NCBI RefSeq assembly: GCF_022819085.1
Contig: NZ_JALHAG010000004.1
Coordinates: forward strand, 556,837 to 620,836
DNA from: Planococcus ruber
GTDB lineage: Bacteria > Bacillota > Bacilli > Bacillales_A > Planococcaceae
DNA length: 64,000 nucleotides
Direction: 5' to 3'
Part shown: one piece after another, positions 35,322 through 44,649 of the stretch
Position numbering within the stretch: the stretch's first letter is position 1
Layout: every line of letters starts with the position of its first letter
Notes under the pieces: generated by a model
Told to the model about the DNA's origin: nothing
The model's input: the letters and a program-made list of their open reading frames with translations, nothing else
The model's database searches: none
Position numbers and translations under genes: made by a program

Positions 35322-35771
35322 TTACGCTTCTTCTGTTACATGGACTTTAAGAGTAGCTGTGACGTCGTGGTGCAATTTTACAGGCACGTTCGTATAGCCA
35401 AGTGCACGGATTGCATCATCTAATTCCATTTTGCGCTTATCCACTTTGATGCCATGTTTCTTCTCAAGTTCTGTTGCCACTTGCTTCGTTGTAATCGAAC
35501 CGAATAAACGGCCGCCTTCCCCTGATTTCGCTTTTAATTCGACGGTCAGGTTTTCAAGTTTTGCTTTCAGCTCTTTTGCTTCCTGCAATTCTTTTTCTGC
35601 TTCTTTTTCTTCTTTTTTCTTCTGGCCGGCCAATTGGCTGATTGCTGCCTGGTCGGCTTCTTTCGCTAAGTTGTTTTTCAATAAAAAGTTATGTGCGTAG
35701 CCATCCGCCACATTTTTGATCTCGCCTTTTTTGCCTTTTCCTTTAACGTCTTTCAAGAATATCACTTTCAT
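35322..35771 (-). CDS. rplI: 50S ribosomal protein L9
   Basis: This 149-residue L9 has the N-terminal RNA-binding domain ([36 protein letters not shown]), the long Lys/Glu-rich connecting helix (about 41-75) and the C-terminal domain ([29 protein letters not shown]). It binds 23S rRNA near the L1 stalk. The ATG overlaps the gdpP stop (ATGA), so it is translationally coupled. Confidence 0.97.
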   Translation of the reverse strand: MKVIFLKDVKGKGKKGEIKNVADGYAHNFLLKNNLAKEADQAAISQLAGQKKKEEKEAEKELQEAKELKAKLENLTVELKAKSGEGGRLFGSITTKQVATELEKKHGIKVDKRKMELDDAIRALGYTNVPVKLHHDVTATLKVHVTEEA

Positions 35772-37744
35772 TCCGTTGTGCCTCCTTCAAATTGTTCGGT
35801 AATGACTTCTTTTAATTGGGCAACCGCCTCTTCGATCGTCGAGCCGGGGATTTGCGTCGCCGCATTCGTTAAATGCCCGCCGCCTCCCATATTCTCCATG
35901 ACGATCTGCACGTTTACTTCTCCAAGGGAGCGCGCCGAAATGCCAATGCCGCCTTCGCTTCTTTCCGCAACCACGAACGACGCATTGACGTCTTTCATGG
36001 TCAGCAGGATGTCCGCAGTCTGGGCAATCAGCACCGGGCTGTAGATGCGGCCCGGTTCGCCTTTCGCAATCGCGATGCCGTCTCCGACAAACTCGACGGT
36101 CTGGACGATTTTCGCACGTTCCACGTATGTGTCCAGGTCTTCTTTTAGTAAACGCTGGACCAGCACCGTATCCGCACCATTCGAGCGCAAATACGAGGCC
36201 GCTTCGAAGGTTCTCGCCCCGGTACGGAGCGTAAAACTTTTCGTGTCGACGATGATGCCGGCAAGCATGGCCGTCGCTTCAAGCATCGACAGTTTTTCAT
36301 ATTTCGGCTGATACTCGATCAATTCGGTCACCAGTTCCGCCGTCGAAGACGCATATGGCTCCATATAGACGAGCATCGTATTGGTGATGAATTCCTCGCC
36401 GCGGCGATGGTGGTCGATCAAAACAATCCGCTCCATGCGCTGGAGCAGCCGCTCATCAATGACCATCGAAGGTTTGTGCGTATCGACGATGACGAGCAGC
36501 GAATTGTCCGTCATATCGGCAAGCGCTTCTTCCGGTGTGATAAAGCGGTCGAACAGATCCGGATCCTGTTCAATTTCTTCCATCAAGCGCATCACGCTGC
36601 GGTCGTACTCATTGAAATCCAGAACGATGCGTCCCTGGACTTTATTCATCGCAGCCATTTTCGCAACGCCGACTGCCGCCCCGATGGCATCCATATCCGG
36701 CATTTTATGGCCCATGACAAAGACCTGGTCGCTTTCCTGCATCAAATCGCGAAGTGCATGGGAAATGACGCGCGCCCGCACCCGCGTGCGTTTTTCAACA
36801 GGGTTGGTCTTGCCGCCATAAAATTTCACTTTTCCGCTTGGGTGCTTGATCGCCACTTGGTCGCCGCCGCGCCCTAGTACCAGATCAAGCCCGGATTGTG
36901 CCATGCTGCCAAGCTCCACTAAGGAAGCCGATCCCGCACCGACTCCAATGCTCAAAGTCAACGCCAAATTATCTTTCGACGTCACTTCCCGGATATTGTC
37001 CAGAATCGCGAATTTCGACAGCTCCAGCTCTTTTAGAATGGATTCGTTGAACACGGCCATAAACCGGTCCGAAGAAATGCGCTTCACGAAAATTCCGTGG
37101 TCGGCGCCCCATTCATTGATCAGCGATGTGACCAGGCTGTTCAAATTGCTTCGCGTCTGGTCATCCATCCCTTGGGACAATTCATCGTAGTTGTCGATAA
37201 AGAGAATTCCAAGAACCGTCCGATCGGCATAATAGAGCGTTTCGATTTCCACTTGTTCGGTGATGTCGAATAAATAGAACAAGCGGTCATCCGCTTTATA
37301 ATAGACCCGGTATTTCCGTTCGCCCAGCGTAATGATGGTTTCTTTCGCTTCTTCTGATTTTATCATCGTATGGAATTCATCCGATAACGTATAAATCGAT
37401 TCACCAATTAAGGTGTCGTATTCCAATTCAGTTGTCATATAGGGATTGGCCCATTCAATATCAAAATTTTCATTGACGAGCAAAATCCCGATCGGCATTT
37501 CCAGCAGCGCTTCTTCGCCCACTTTTTTGACGCGGTAAGATAGCGTTTCGATATGCTTTTCCGTTTCTTCGTACACTCTTTTTTCTGTCATCCAGGCAGC
37601 GGCAAATGCTGCCGCAAAAAGCAGGACAAATCCTCCTGCTGCCCATTCCGACCAAAGTGAAATCAGAATTGCGGCTGCGATCCCAAGGATCAGCAGCGCT
37701 ATAAGCGGATATCGAAGTTTTCTTTTCCTAAAAAAAGCCGACAT
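35768..37744 (-). CDS. gdpP: Cyclic di-AMP phosphodiesterase GdpP
   Basis: This 658-residue membrane protein has two N-terminal helices (about 10-50), a degenerate PAS domain (about 85-160), a degenerate GGDEF-like domain (about 170-300) and DHH/DHHA1 phosphodiesterase domains (about 340-655). The DHH motifs are [27 protein letters not shown] and [16 protein letters not shown]1 has [15 protein letters not shown]. It hydrolyses c-di-AMP to pApA, linking it to K+ homeostasis, wall stress and beta-lactam tolerance. The GGDEF-like domain lacks the GGDEF signature, as in homologues. It lies between yybS and rplI as in B. subtilis. Confidence 0.95.
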   Translation of the reverse strand: MSAFFRKRKLRYPLIALLILGIAAAILISLWSEWAAGGFVLLFAAAFAAAWMTEKRVYEETEKHIETLSYRVKKVGEEALLEMPIGILLVNENFDIEWANPYMTTELEYDTLIGESIYTLSDEFHTMIKSEEAKETIITLGERKYRVYYKADDRLFYLFDITEQVEIETLYYADRTVLGILFIDNYDELSQGMDDQTRSNLNSLVTSLINEWGADHGIFVKRISSDRFMAVFNESILKELELSKFAILDNIREVTSKDNLALTLSIGVGAGSASLVELGSMAQSGLDLVLGRGGDQVAIKHPSGKVKFYGGKTNPVEKRTRVRARVISHALRDLMQESDQVFVMGHKMPDMDAIGAAVGVAKMAAMNKVQGRIVLDFNEYDRSVMRLMEEIEQDPDLFDRFITPEEALADMTDNSLLVIVDTHKPSMVIDERLLQRMERIVLIDHHRRGEEFITNTMLVYMEPYASSTAELVTELIEYQPKYEKLSMLEATAMLAGIIVDTKSFTLRTGARTFEAASYLRSNGADTVLVQRLLKEDLDTYVERAKIVQTVEFVGDGIAIAKGEPGRIYSPVLIAQTADILLTMKDVNASFVVAERSEGGIGISARSLGEVNVQIVMENMGGGGHLTNAATQIPGSTIEEAVAQLKEVITEQFEGGTTE

Positions 37745-37757
37745 TCTCTTCAGCTCC

Positions 37758-38708
37758 TTATTTTCCTTTAAACTCGTGTGCCCGCTTCACCCAGCCCCGG
37801 ATATCAAATCCAAGGTCCACGATTCCAACGATGCTCGTAAATGATTGCAGCGGAATGGCTAAAATGGTCACGATGACCGTTACCCATTTTGGCCAGCCTT
37901 CCTGCTTGATGTAGAAATGGTAGAACGATATCCCTTGCAGGAACAGCAGGAATTGAAGCATAACAGTGGCATTCATCAATACCATATAAGGCATGGTTCC
38001 CGGCTGGAATTCGCTGAATGCGGAAACCACGATAACGATTAAGTAATACCATAGGACCGATTTTGGCAATTTCAACTCCCGGAAAGGCGGAAATGCCGGA
38101 ACTTCAGTTCCAAGCCGCTTCAAAACCGGCAGCAGGAGGAGAAACAGGACCCATGTCCCTATAAATACGCCCAATACCAACCACGTTGGCATTAAGGTTT
38201 CCATCGCCAGCAAAAACTGAATCACGTTTTCATTGTAATCCTCCGGCAACGTGCCGATACTTTCCATTAAAGCACTCGTCTGCTCAAATGAATTTTTCAT
38301 CTCGGTCATCGCTTCTTCTAAGATATTGATCCCGAGCAGCGCAATGGATGCGACATATTGCACGATGATCGATATCAAAAGGACAATGCTTGCTCCCATA
38401 AACATAAAAAGCTTGCTTTTTCGGTTGAAAATGGACAAACCGATGACCAAGCCGAGCGGGATATGGATCAGTGCTAGCGGCAGCGACAGGAGCCCGCCGA
38501 CGATAAACGTCAAAATCAGGCAGACGGCTGAGAAAAGCGCAGAAGCTTTGCCGCCGTATTTTGCACTATACCAAGCGATTGGCAGCGCCAGAAATAGCGA
38601 ACTGACAATCTGTAAAAGAGGCACATAAACAGAAATCGCCAGCAGCACGGTAAAGACTGCGGCCATCATGGCACCCTGTGTAAGTTGTCTTGTTTGTTGA
38701 TTCTGCAT
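37758..38708 (-). CDS. yybS: DUF2232 membrane protein YybS
   Basis: This 316-residue protein has about eight hydrophobic helices and the DUF2232 features (TQGAMMAAVFTVLLAISVYVP near the N-terminus, YSAKYGGKASALFSAVCL). The N-terminal part resembles S components of ECF transporters. Function is unknown, but the gene is kept next to gdpP and rplI throughout Bacillales. It is the first gene of the yybS-gdpP-rplI-dnaC transcript, 13 bases before gdpP. The ATG follows GAAGGGGA. Confidence 0.88.
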   Translation of the reverse strand: MQNQQTRQLTQGAMMAAVFTVLLAISVYVPLLQIVSSLFLALPIAWYSAKYGGKASALFSAVCLILTFIVGGLLSLPLALIHIPLGLVIGLSIFNRKSKLFMFMGASIVLLISIIVQYVASIALLGINILEEAMTEMKNSFEQTSALMESIGTLPEDYNENVIQFLLAMETLMPTWLVLGVFIGTWVLFLLLLPVLKRLGTEVPAFPPFRELKLPKSVLWYYLIVIVVSAFSEFQPGTMPYMVLMNATVMLQFLLFLQGISFYHFYIKQEGWPKWVTVIVTILAIPLQSFTSIVGIVDLGFDIRGWVKRAHEFKGK

Positions 38709-38778
38709 TCGAGTGGTTGTCCCCTTCTTTCGGGTTTATTTCATCCTTGTAATTGTAACATGATTGAAGTGCAGGAAC

Positions 38779-38811
38779 AAAAAACGCCTCTTCCAAAGAA
38801 GCGGAAGAGGA
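38779..38811 (-). terminator. Second of two tandem terminators after rpsR
   Basis: CCTCTTCC and GGAAGAGG arms, then CGTTTTTTGTTC on the minus strand. Together with the hairpin at 38853 it isolates rpsF-ssb-rpsR from yybS. Confidence 0.7.
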
Positions 38812-38852
38812 TGGAAAGAAGAGTCTACTTGATGAGACGAGAAATCGCCAAA

Positions 38853-38880
38853 TAAAAAAAGGCCGGTTTCCCGGCCTTTC
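38853..38880 (-). terminator. First of two tandem terminators after rpsR
   Basis: AAAGGCCGG and CCGGCCTTT with a four-base loop, followed by seven T on the minus strand, about 80 bases after the rpsR stop. Confidence 0.85.
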
Positions 38881-38959
38881 TCATCATATGAAAATAGCTT
38901 AAAAGGAGAATGTTTTGTCCACACTCCAACACCTGATCAGGTGCTTCCGCTTTTCTTAT

Positions 38960-39196
38960 TTATTTTTCTTCCGCAACAAACGGTAGAAGTGCCATGATAC
39001 GAGCGCGTTTGATAGCGATTGTCAACTTGCGTTGCCATTTAGCGCTTGTGCCTGTAACACGACGTGGCAAGATTTTTCCTCTTTCAGAAATGAATTTCTT
39101 CAATAGGTCAGTATCTTTATAGTCGATGTACGTAATGTTGTTTGAAGTGAAATAACAAACCTTTTTGCGTTTTTTGCCTCCGCGACGTGGTGCCAT
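38960..39196 (-). CDS. rpsR: 30S ribosomal protein S18
   Basis: This 78-residue S18 reads [40 protein letters not shown] and [17 protein letters not shown]. It binds 16S rRNA with S6. A GAGGTAATT ribosome site precedes the ATG, 51 bases after ssb, and the gene is part of rpsF-ssb-rpsR. A perfect 14-bp palindrome (CACCTGATCAGGTG, 38930-38943) follows the stop. Confidence 0.97.
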   Translation of the reverse strand: MAPRRGGKKRKKVCYFTSNNITYIDYKDTDLLKKFISERGKILPRRVTGTSAKWQRKLTIAIKRARIMALLPFVAEEK

Positions 39197-39247
39197 ATCG
39201 AATTACCTCCTTTATACTAAATTTGTGTCCGTCAGTTCAAGCCGTTC

Positions 39248-39718
39248 TTAGAATGGCAAATCGTCATCCGATACTTCGATCGGGCCGCTGCCGCTTGAGA
39301 ATGGGTCTTGGTCTACACGGGTATGGTTTTGTTGACTTGGCGATTGGTTCTGCTGATAAGATGGCTGCCCTTGTGAACGATCTGCACCAGCACCAGAATT
39401 TTTAGGTTCAAGGAATTGAACACTGTCTGCTACTACTTCAGTCGTGTAAACGCGTTTTCCGTCTTGTCCCTCGTAGCTGCCAGTTTGAATGCGGCCTTCT
39501 ACACCAGCGAGGCTTCCTTTTTTCAGGAAGTTTGCCGTGTTTTCAGCTTGCTTGCGCCAAACCGTACAATTGATAAAATCCGTTTCCTTCTCACCTTGCG
39601 CATTGGAGAACGTCCGGTTTACAGCCAGTGTAAAGCGAGCGACTGCCGCTCCGCTTGGCGTATAGCGAAGGTCAGGATCTTTTGTCAGTCTTCCGACTAA
39701 AACAACTCGGTTAATCAT
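39248..39718 (-). CDS. ssb: Single-stranded DNA-binding protein
   Basis: This 156-residue SSB has an OB fold at 1-106 ([43 protein letters not shown]), a Gln/Ser/Asn-rich disordered linker and the acidic tail DDDLPF that recruits repair and replication partners. The position between rpsF and rpsR is the standard for Firmicutes. GGGGGTTGA serves as ribosome site. Confidence 0.97.
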   Translation of the reverse strand: MINRVVLVGRLTKDPDLRYTPSGAAVARFTLAVNRTFSNAQGEKETDFINCTVWRKQAENTANFLKKGSLAGVEGRIQTGSYEGQDGKRVYTTEVVADSVQFLEPKNSGAGADRSQGQPSYQQNQSPSQQNHTRVDQDPFSSGSGPIEVSDDDLPF

Positions 39719-39761
39719 CAGAATTCAACCCCCTTTTAGTCAATATTTACAGGTTTACCGC

Positions 39762-40049
39762 TTACGCTTCTTTGTTGATCGCGATATGACGGATAATGTC
39801 TTCGTTAATGTTCGCAAGACGTGTGTATTCGTTGATAGCTTCAGAACCAGCGTTTACTTTTACGATATGGTAGAAACCTTCACGCAAATCGTTGATTTCG
39901 TAAGCTAAACGACGTTTACCCCACTCTTTCGACTCGATGATTTCAGCACCGTTAGAAGTAAGGATGTCGTTAAAACGCTCAACTAGAGCTTTTTTCGCTT
40001 CCTCTTCAATTGCAGGCTGAATGATATACATTAATTCGTATTCTCTCAT
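39762..40049 (-). CDS. rpsF: 30S ribosomal protein S6
   Basis: This 95-residue S6 reads [40 protein letters not shown] and [13 protein letters not shown]. It pairs with S18 on the 30S platform. A strong AGGAGGTG site precedes the ATG. It opens the rpsF-ssb-rpsR operon; the leader between the promoter (40136-40164) and the gene has a CCCGCTGG / CCAGCGGG-type GC hairpin region that could be the S6:S18 feedback site known in this phylum (inference). Confidence 0.97.
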   Translation of the reverse strand: MREYELMYIIQPAIEEEAKKALVERFNDILTSNGAEIIESKEWGKRRLAYEINDLREGFYHIVKVNAGSEAINEYTRLANINEDIIRHIAINKEA

Positions 40050-40135
40050 CGTGTTTTCACCTCCTCATGGACTTGGGCCCTGCTGTTTCCAGCGGGCAAG
40101 GAGCAAGCAATTCATAATATTACTCACATCACTGT

Positions 40136-40164
40136 ATTGTATCACACAGCCATTGCTTCTGCAA
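40136..40164 (-). promoter_or_regulatory. Sigma-A promoter of rpsF-ssb-rpsR
   Basis: On the minus strand TTGCAG (40164-40159) and TACAAT (40141-40136) are 17 bases apart, about 87 bases upstream of the rpsF start. Confidence 0.7.
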
Positions 40165-40225
40165 GTGTGTTTTCGCATTCCCATAAGCTATAGTGGAGTT
40201 AGAAAATAATAAAGGAAGTGGTCAA

Positions 40226-40783
40226 ATGGAACCTTCTCGCGTTATCGACATCAATTTGGAAGAGATTGCCCCTAAACTGTTATGGATCAATATTTTGCTG
40301 TTGGCTGTTTTTGCCGCTGCTTTTCATTTTTTCGCGGAACCTCTGTCTTTTGGTTTTTCTCTTTCCGCTATTCTTTATTTCATCATCGGCTATGCCCTTT
40401 TGATTGTGCTGCATGAACTTTTTCATTTAATCGGTTTTCTGCTCTTTGGAAAAGTCTCGTTCGCTTCTTTAAAATACGGGCTCAATTTAAAATTGGGCAT
40501 TGCCTATGCCACGACCAGCACCCCGCTGCCCAGTTCGGCCATGAGAAAAGCGCTGCTGCTGCCCTTTTGGACGACCGCTGTCCTTCCGACCCTTATCGGC
40601 TTTTGGATCGAGAGCCAAATCCTGGTGCTGCTTGGCGCCATGCTGGCTGCCGGAGCGGCCGGCGATTTCATCATGTACCGTGAACTTCTGAAAGAAAAGA
40701 AAGATATTTGGGTGCTGGACGATCCGGAACTTCCGCGCCTTCACCTTTATGACAGCAAGCCGATAAACGAAAGCCCCGAGTGA
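40226..40783 (+). CDS. DUF3267 membrane protein (putative zincin peptidase)
   Basis: This 185-residue protein has about five hydrophobic helices and a HExxH motif within the second or third (VLHELFHLIGFLLFGK), as in DUF3267/YhfC-like putative membrane zinc peptidases. MRKALLLPFWTTAVLPTLIGFW and AAGAAGDFIMYRELLKEKKD complete the family pattern. A protease role is plausible but unproven. The start is ATG 40226 after AAAGGAAGTGG; the longer frame to 40193 is unsupported. It is on the plus strand against the local trend, and its stop codon lies inside the shared terminator. Confidence 0.82.
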   Translation: MEPSRVIDINLEEIAPKLLWINILLLAVFAAAFHFFAEPLSFGFSLSAILYFIIGYALLIVLHELFHLIGFLLFGKVSFASLKYGLNLKLGIAYATTSTPLPSSAMRKALLLPFWTTAVLPTLIGFWIESQILVLLGAMLAAGAAGDFIMYRELLKEKKDIWVLDDPELPRLHLYDSKPINESPE

Positions 40784-40799
40784 ATCACTCAGGGCTTTT
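40770..40799. terminator. Bidirectional terminator shared by convergent genes
   Basis: AAGCCCCGAGTG and CACTCAGGGCTT arms with one bulge and flanking A/T runs. It overlaps the DUF3267 stop and touches the stop of the cyclotransferase gene. Confidence 0.75.
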
Positions 40800-40800
40800 G

Positions 40801-41172
40801 TTATGCGTATGCGATTTCCCAGTTGCCTGAAGAAATCTTTGTTTTCAATAAATCCTTTTGTTTTGCCTCGTAGACGACCGCCTCTAGCGTCCCGTTTTCC
40901 GTCTGGACAGCTATCGCCTTTTTCTCGTAAAGATCGCTTTCTTCGCCCACACAATCCTCTAAAAAGTCGAGGGCCGGCCACAAGACGTCCGGAATATCGT
41001 AGACTTCTCCTGCCACCTCATCGTTTTCAGCTAAACTAAGGGCTGGATAGCCAAGTCCTGTGTCATAAAGCGCTCCTTTTGCTGATGCATGCTCGGCTAC
41101 TAAATTCGCTTCTTCCAAATACGCATGATACTTGCCGCCTTGTTTCAATGTTCCGTATACAAATAATAACAT
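40801..41172 (-). CDS. Gamma-glutamylcyclotransferase-family protein
   Basis: This 123-residue AIG2/GGCT-fold protein has the substrate loop FVYGTLKQGGKYH (YGSLxxG-type) at the N-terminus and the catalytic Glu region in VGEESDLYEKKAI. It resembles YtfP/YkqA-type cyclotransferases that act on gamma-glutamyl peptides, releasing 5-oxoproline. The substrate is uncertain. The ATG lies behind GGGGAGG. It is a single gene converging with DUF3267. Confidence 0.85.
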   Translation of the reverse strand: MLLFVYGTLKQGGKYHAYLEEANLVAEHASAKGALYDTGLGYPALSLAENDEVAGEVYDIPDVLWPALDFLEDCVGEESDLYEKKAIAVQTENGTLEAVVYEAKQKDLLKTKISSGNWEIAYA

Positions 41173-41189
41173 TTTGATATGCCTCCCCG

Positions 41190-41225
41190 AAAAAAAGCCG
41201 GATGCGGTTGAGGCATCCGGTTTTT
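41190..41225 (-). terminator. Terminator of ychF
   Basis: CCGGATGC and GCATCCGG with a seven-base loop, then CTTTTTTTC on the minus strand. Confidence 0.8.
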
Positions 41226-41283
41226 ATTATTTTTATCGCTGCTGCGACCTTATATTCTCATCAGTGGTGTTGAAATTAACTTT

Positions 41284-42384
41284 TTAAACGTTGAATCTGA
41301 ACAGCATTACATCGCCGTCTTTTACGATATACTCTTTGCCTTCTTGGCGTACTTTCCCTGCTTCTTTTGCTGAAGCCATCGAACCTAACTCGACTAGATC
41401 TTCGTATGCCACTGTTTCAGCGCGAATGAATCCGCGTTCGAAGTCCGAGTGGATGATCCCCGCACATTGCGGTGCTTTCATTCCTTTTTTAAAGGTCCAT
41501 GCACGCACTTCCTGAACGCCTGCTGTGAAGTAAGTAGCCAGTCCAAGCAAATTATAAGAAGCCTTGATCAATTGATCAAGCCCTGACTCTTGGATGCCGA
41601 GCTCTTCCAGGAACATTTCTTTTTCCTCATCTTCCAATTCAGCCATTTCTTCTTCGATTTTCGCACAGACGATGATCACTTCAGAATTTTGTTCTGCTGC
41701 GTATTCACGCACTTTTTGAACGTATTCGTTGTCTTCTGCATCTGCGATTTCATCTTCAGAAACGTTGGCTACATAAAGCATCGGCTTCAGCGTCAGCAAG
41801 TTCAAGTTCTTCGCGATTTGCAATTCATCGTCGGTAAAGTCGATAGAACGCGCCATCTGCCCTGCTTCAAATGCTTCACGCAGCTTCATCAATACAGGCT
41901 CTTCTGCAACCGCATCTTTGTCCCTTTGTTTGACCAGTTTTGCAGCACGCGCAATGCGCTTTTCAATGCTTTCCATATCCGCCAGGATCAATTCCAAATT
42001 GATGACTTCAATATCGGAAACCGGATCTACTTTTCCGGATACGTGCGTCACGTTTTCGTCAGCGAAGCAACGGACCACTTGGCAAATGGCATCGACTTCA
42101 CGAATATGCGAAAGGAATTTATTTCCAAGTCCTTCCCCTTTGCTTGCGCCTTTAACGATTCCGGCAATGTCGGTAAATTCGAATGCGGTTGGGATGGTTT
42201 TTTTCGGTACGACTAATTCAGTCAATTTGTCTAAACGTTCGTCCGGAACTTCTACGATTCCGACGTTCGGGTCTATTGTACAAAACGGATAGTTGGCTGC
42301 TTCAGCCCCCGCTTTTGTGATAGCGTTAAATAATGTGGATTTCCCCACGTTTGGTAATCCTACAATCCCTGCAGTTAATGCCAT
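41284..42384 (-). CDS. ychF: Redox-regulated ATPase YchF (Obg-related)
   Basis: This 366-residue P-loop protein has G1 AGIVGLPNVGKSTLF, switch region FTDIAGIVKGASKGEGLGNKFL, a coiled-coil insert (about 130-210) and a C-terminal TGS domain (about 283-366, including GMKAPQCAGIIHSDFERGFIRAE). YchF binds ATP rather than GTP and associates with ribosomes. The ATG at 42384 gives the usual MALTAGIVG start; a GTG three codons earlier is less likely. Known as yyaF in B. subtilis, with the same neighbours. Confidence 0.95.
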   Translation of the reverse strand: MALTAGIVGLPNVGKSTLFNAITKAGAEAANYPFCTIDPNVGIVEVPDERLDKLTELVVPKKTIPTAFEFTDIAGIVKGASKGEGLGNKFLSHIREVDAICQVVRCFADENVTHVSGKVDPVSDIEVINLELILADMESIEKRIARAAKLVKQRDKDAVAEEPVLMKLREAFEAGQMARSIDFTDDELQIAKNLNLLTLKPMLYVANVSEDEIADAEDNEYVQKVREYAAEQNSEVIIVCAKIEEEMAELEDEEKEMFLEELGIQESGLDQLIKASYNLLGLATYFTAGVQEVRAWTFKKGMKAPQCAGIIHSDFERGFIRAETVAYEDLVELGSMASAKEAGKVRQEGKEYIVKDGDVMLFRFNV

Positions 42385-42497
42385 AGGATTCACGACCTTT
42401 CCTCTATATCAAACGAATTATTTTTATGCAACCATTCCATTATAGAAATGAAACACGAATCTGTCCATTCTTCAAAACTTCATCAAAACCAAAGAAC

Positions 42498-42701
42498 CTA
42501 TTCCTGCACTTCCGCTTTGACTAAAACCTTTTTCATTTTTTTATTGAACTCGACCCGCGGAATCATCACGCTATGCTGGCAGCCTTCACATTTAATGCGG
42601 ATATCTGCGCCCATGCGAATGATTTTCCAAGCATTGGCCCCGCAAGGATGCCCTTTTTTCATTTCCACTACATCATTTAAGCCAAATTCTTTCATTTCCA
42701 T
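42498..42701 (-). CDS. yyzM: DUF951 family protein YyzM
   Basis: This 67-residue protein reads YDVVEMKKGHPCG-like (here LNDVVEMKKGHPCGANAWKI) and KCEGCQHSVMIPRVEFNKKM. Two Cys pairs and a His (GHPCG..CEGC) suggest a small zinc-binding or ribosome-associated protein; function unknown. It sits 18 bases after the mscS stop and is probably cotranscribed with it, as in B. subtilis. An AAAGGAG site precedes the ATG. Confidence 0.9.
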   Translation of the reverse strand: MEMKEFGLNDVVEMKKGHPCGANAWKIIRMGADIRIKCEGCQHSVMIPRVEFNKKMKKVLVKAEVQE

Positions 42702-42719
42702 CCATGTTAGTCTCCTTTA

Positions 42720-43664
42720 TTATTTTTTATTAATAACAGAAGGATTGGATTCTTCCGGCGAACGCTGCACCATGACCATCCGTGGATACGGAATCTCCAC
42801 ACCTTTGCGGTCCAGGTATTCTTTCAAATCTCTCCGGATGCCGCGGGAAACGGCAAAATGCTGCATCGGCAGCGTTTCTGCCGTGATGCGCATAATGATT
42901 TCTGTTGTCGTAATATTTTGGACGCCGAGCAATTCGGGCGGCTTGATGATCTGCTCGTATTTTTGAGGCAGATCCACGAGAAATTCCTGAATCAATTTTT
43001 CCACTTTCGCAATATCCGATTCGTAGGAGATGTTTACATCCACCACAGCAATCGAGTTATGAATGGAAAAGTTCACAACGTCGGTTACATTGCCATTCGG
43101 AAAGATAAACAGCTCTCCCGTGAAGCCTTTTATTTTCGTGGTGCGAAGGCCGATTTCCTCAACCGTTCCTTCCGCTTGGCCCACCCGGACATAATCGCCT
43201 ACTGAAAACTGGTCTTCAAAGATGATGAAAAACCCGGTGATCACATCACGAACCAAGTTCTGTGCGCCAAAACCGATTGCGAGCCCGAGCACCCCGGCCC
43301 CGGCAATCAGCCCGGTCACATCGATGGTAAAAGCCGACAGCACGGCGATGATCGCTACAAAATAAACGACATAAGCGACCACGTTTTCGAGCAATTTCGA
43401 TAGCGTCTGCTGGCGGCGTTCGTTGTAATGCAGCGGCCCTTTAATCCGCACTGAAAACGTTTTTCGAATCAATGGACGGGCGATTTTCACGACGATCATG
43501 GCTGCGATAATGATCAGCATCACTTTAATCGCCACAAACCCGACGCCGACCCACATTGCTTCATCGGTTAATATTTCTTTCACATTTTCCGTAAATGTAC
43601 TTACTGCACCTACCGGATCCATTGTTTCTAACGGATCTTCGATTTCTTTTGTATCTACTGCCAC
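42720..43664 (-). CDS. Small-conductance mechanosensitive channel, MscS family
   Basis: This 314-residue channel has three membrane helices (about 38-60, 92-112, 116-145). The pore helix carries AGAGVLGLAIGFGAQNLVRDVITG, followed by the beta domain IFEDQFSVGDYVRVG and a cytoplasmic alpha-beta domain. It opens on membrane tension to release solutes in osmotic downshock. It matches the yyaF-adjacent MscS (yhdY/ykuT-like). GAAGGTGA lies before the ATG. Confidence 0.92.
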   Translation of the reverse strand: MAVDTKEIEDPLETMDPVGAVSTFTENVKEILTDEAMWVGVGFVAIKVMLIIIAAMIVVKIARPLIRKTFSVRIKGPLHYNERRQQTLSKLLENVVAYVVYFVAIIAVLSAFTIDVTGLIAGAGVLGLAIGFGAQNLVRDVITGFFIIFEDQFSVGDYVRVGQAEGTVEEIGLRTTKIKGFTGELFIFPNGNVTDVVNFSIHNSIAVVDVNISYESDIAKVEKLIQEFLVDLPQKYEQIIKPPELLGVQNITTTEIIMRITAETLPMQHFAVSRGIRRDLKEYLDRKGVEIPYPRMVMVQRSPEESNPSVINKK

Positions 43665-43687
43665 TGTTTCACCTTCCTTGCAAACAA

Positions 43688-44401
43688 TTATCCTATGTTC
43701 ATTTTAAACATCACCGTGACAATCAATCCAACAACGACAACACCCGGCAATAGATTCGCCACGCGCATTTTTGTCAGCCCCATCAAATTCAATCCAATGG
43801 CGACAATCATGACGCCTCCGGTCGCGGTCATTTCCGTAATGAACATATCCAATGCCGCTTCCGGTACGATCAAACTGATCTGAGTGGCGAATAAAGCGAT
43901 CAGCCCTTGGTAAACAAATACCGGAATGGCCGCTAAAAGCACGCCGATTCCAAGGGTAGACGCCAGTATAATCGATGTAAAGCCATCTATCAAACCTTTT
44001 GATATCAATACGCCATGTTCGTTGCTCAATCCGCTTTCAAGCGCCCCGATAATGCCCATCGCGCCAATTACAAATATGAGCGTAGCGGTCACAAATCCTT
44101 GGGCAATGCTGTCTTTGCTTTCTTTAGCCCCTAGCTTTACTTCGATCCATCGGCCGAAATCGTTTAATTTTCTATCCAGGTTCATCCATTCGCCGATTAC
44201 CGCACCAAACACCAAACTGATGATGACAACAATGAAGTTTTGGCTTTCCAACCCCATCTGCAGCCCCAATACCACTACAGCCAAGCCAATCACATACATT
44301 ACCGTTTCTTTCATCTTCTCGGGAATGTTCCGAAGCGCCCTGCCGATCACCGTTCCCACTACGATCAAAATCGCATTTACCAATGTTCCTAAGAGAACCA
44401 T
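43688..44401 (-). CDS. DUF554 family membrane protein
   Basis: This 237-residue protein has seven hydrophobic segments and the DUF554 features: LGTLVNAILIVVGTVIGRAL, FGAVIGEWMNLDRKLNDFG, GFVTATLIFVIGAMGIIGAL and DGFTSIILASTLGIGVLLAA. The repeat-like build suggests a transporter, but no substrate is known. A GGGAAGTAAAG site precedes the ATG. It is 23 bases upstream of mscS and may be cotranscribed. Confidence 0.88.
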   Translation of the reverse strand: MVLLGTLVNAILIVVGTVIGRALRNIPEKMKETVMYVIGLAVVVLGLQMGLESQNFIVVIISLVFGAVIGEWMNLDRKLNDFGRWIEVKLGAKESKDSIAQGFVTATLIFVIGAMGIIGALESGLSNEHGVLISKGLIDGFTSIILASTLGIGVLLAAIPVFVYQGLIALFATQISLIVPEAALDMFITEMTATGGVMIVAIGLNLMGLTKMRVANLLPGVVVVGLIVTVMFKMNIG

Positions 44402-44453
44402 CGCTTTACTTCCCCTTCCCCGGTGCTATGTAATTTTCAATCGCTTCCTCTTT

Positions 44454-44604
44454 TTGTCAAGCCTATACGCGGGCCTGCGCTTTTCTTGTCCAGCTGCGGC
44501 CCCCCAGGCTCTCGAGGTCTTAAGTCACCTGGCTTAGGAAATCAAGATTTCCACGCCATGCGCCTTAAGCTTGTCGAGCCTATACGAGAACCTCCGCTTT
44601 TCTT
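44454..44604. repeat. Intergenic repeat element with 34-bp terminal direct repeats
   Basis: Two direct copies bound the element: 44454-44487 and 44571-44604, 29 of 34 bases identical (shared part TTGTC.AGCCTATACG and CGCTTTTCTT). Between them lies a GC-rich stretch with CTTGTCCAGCTGCGGCCCCC, CTCGAGGTCTTAAG and CACCTGGCTTAGG. The CTTTTCTTGTCCAGCTCCGG...CTCGAGGTCATAAG pattern is, from memory, a common intergenic repeat in Planococcaceae and Bacillaceae. It has no coding capacity. Confidence 0.7.
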
Positions 44605-44607
44605 CTG

Positions 44608-44643
44608 ACAAAACAGAACCTATTTCCCTTTTCAGGAAATAGG
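44608..44643 (-). terminator. Terminator of parAB
   Basis: CCTATTTCC and GGAAATAGG arms with a seven-base loop, then TTCTGTTTTGT on the minus strand, 6 bases past the parB stop. Confidence 0.8.
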
Positions 44644-44649
44644 CGCTTG

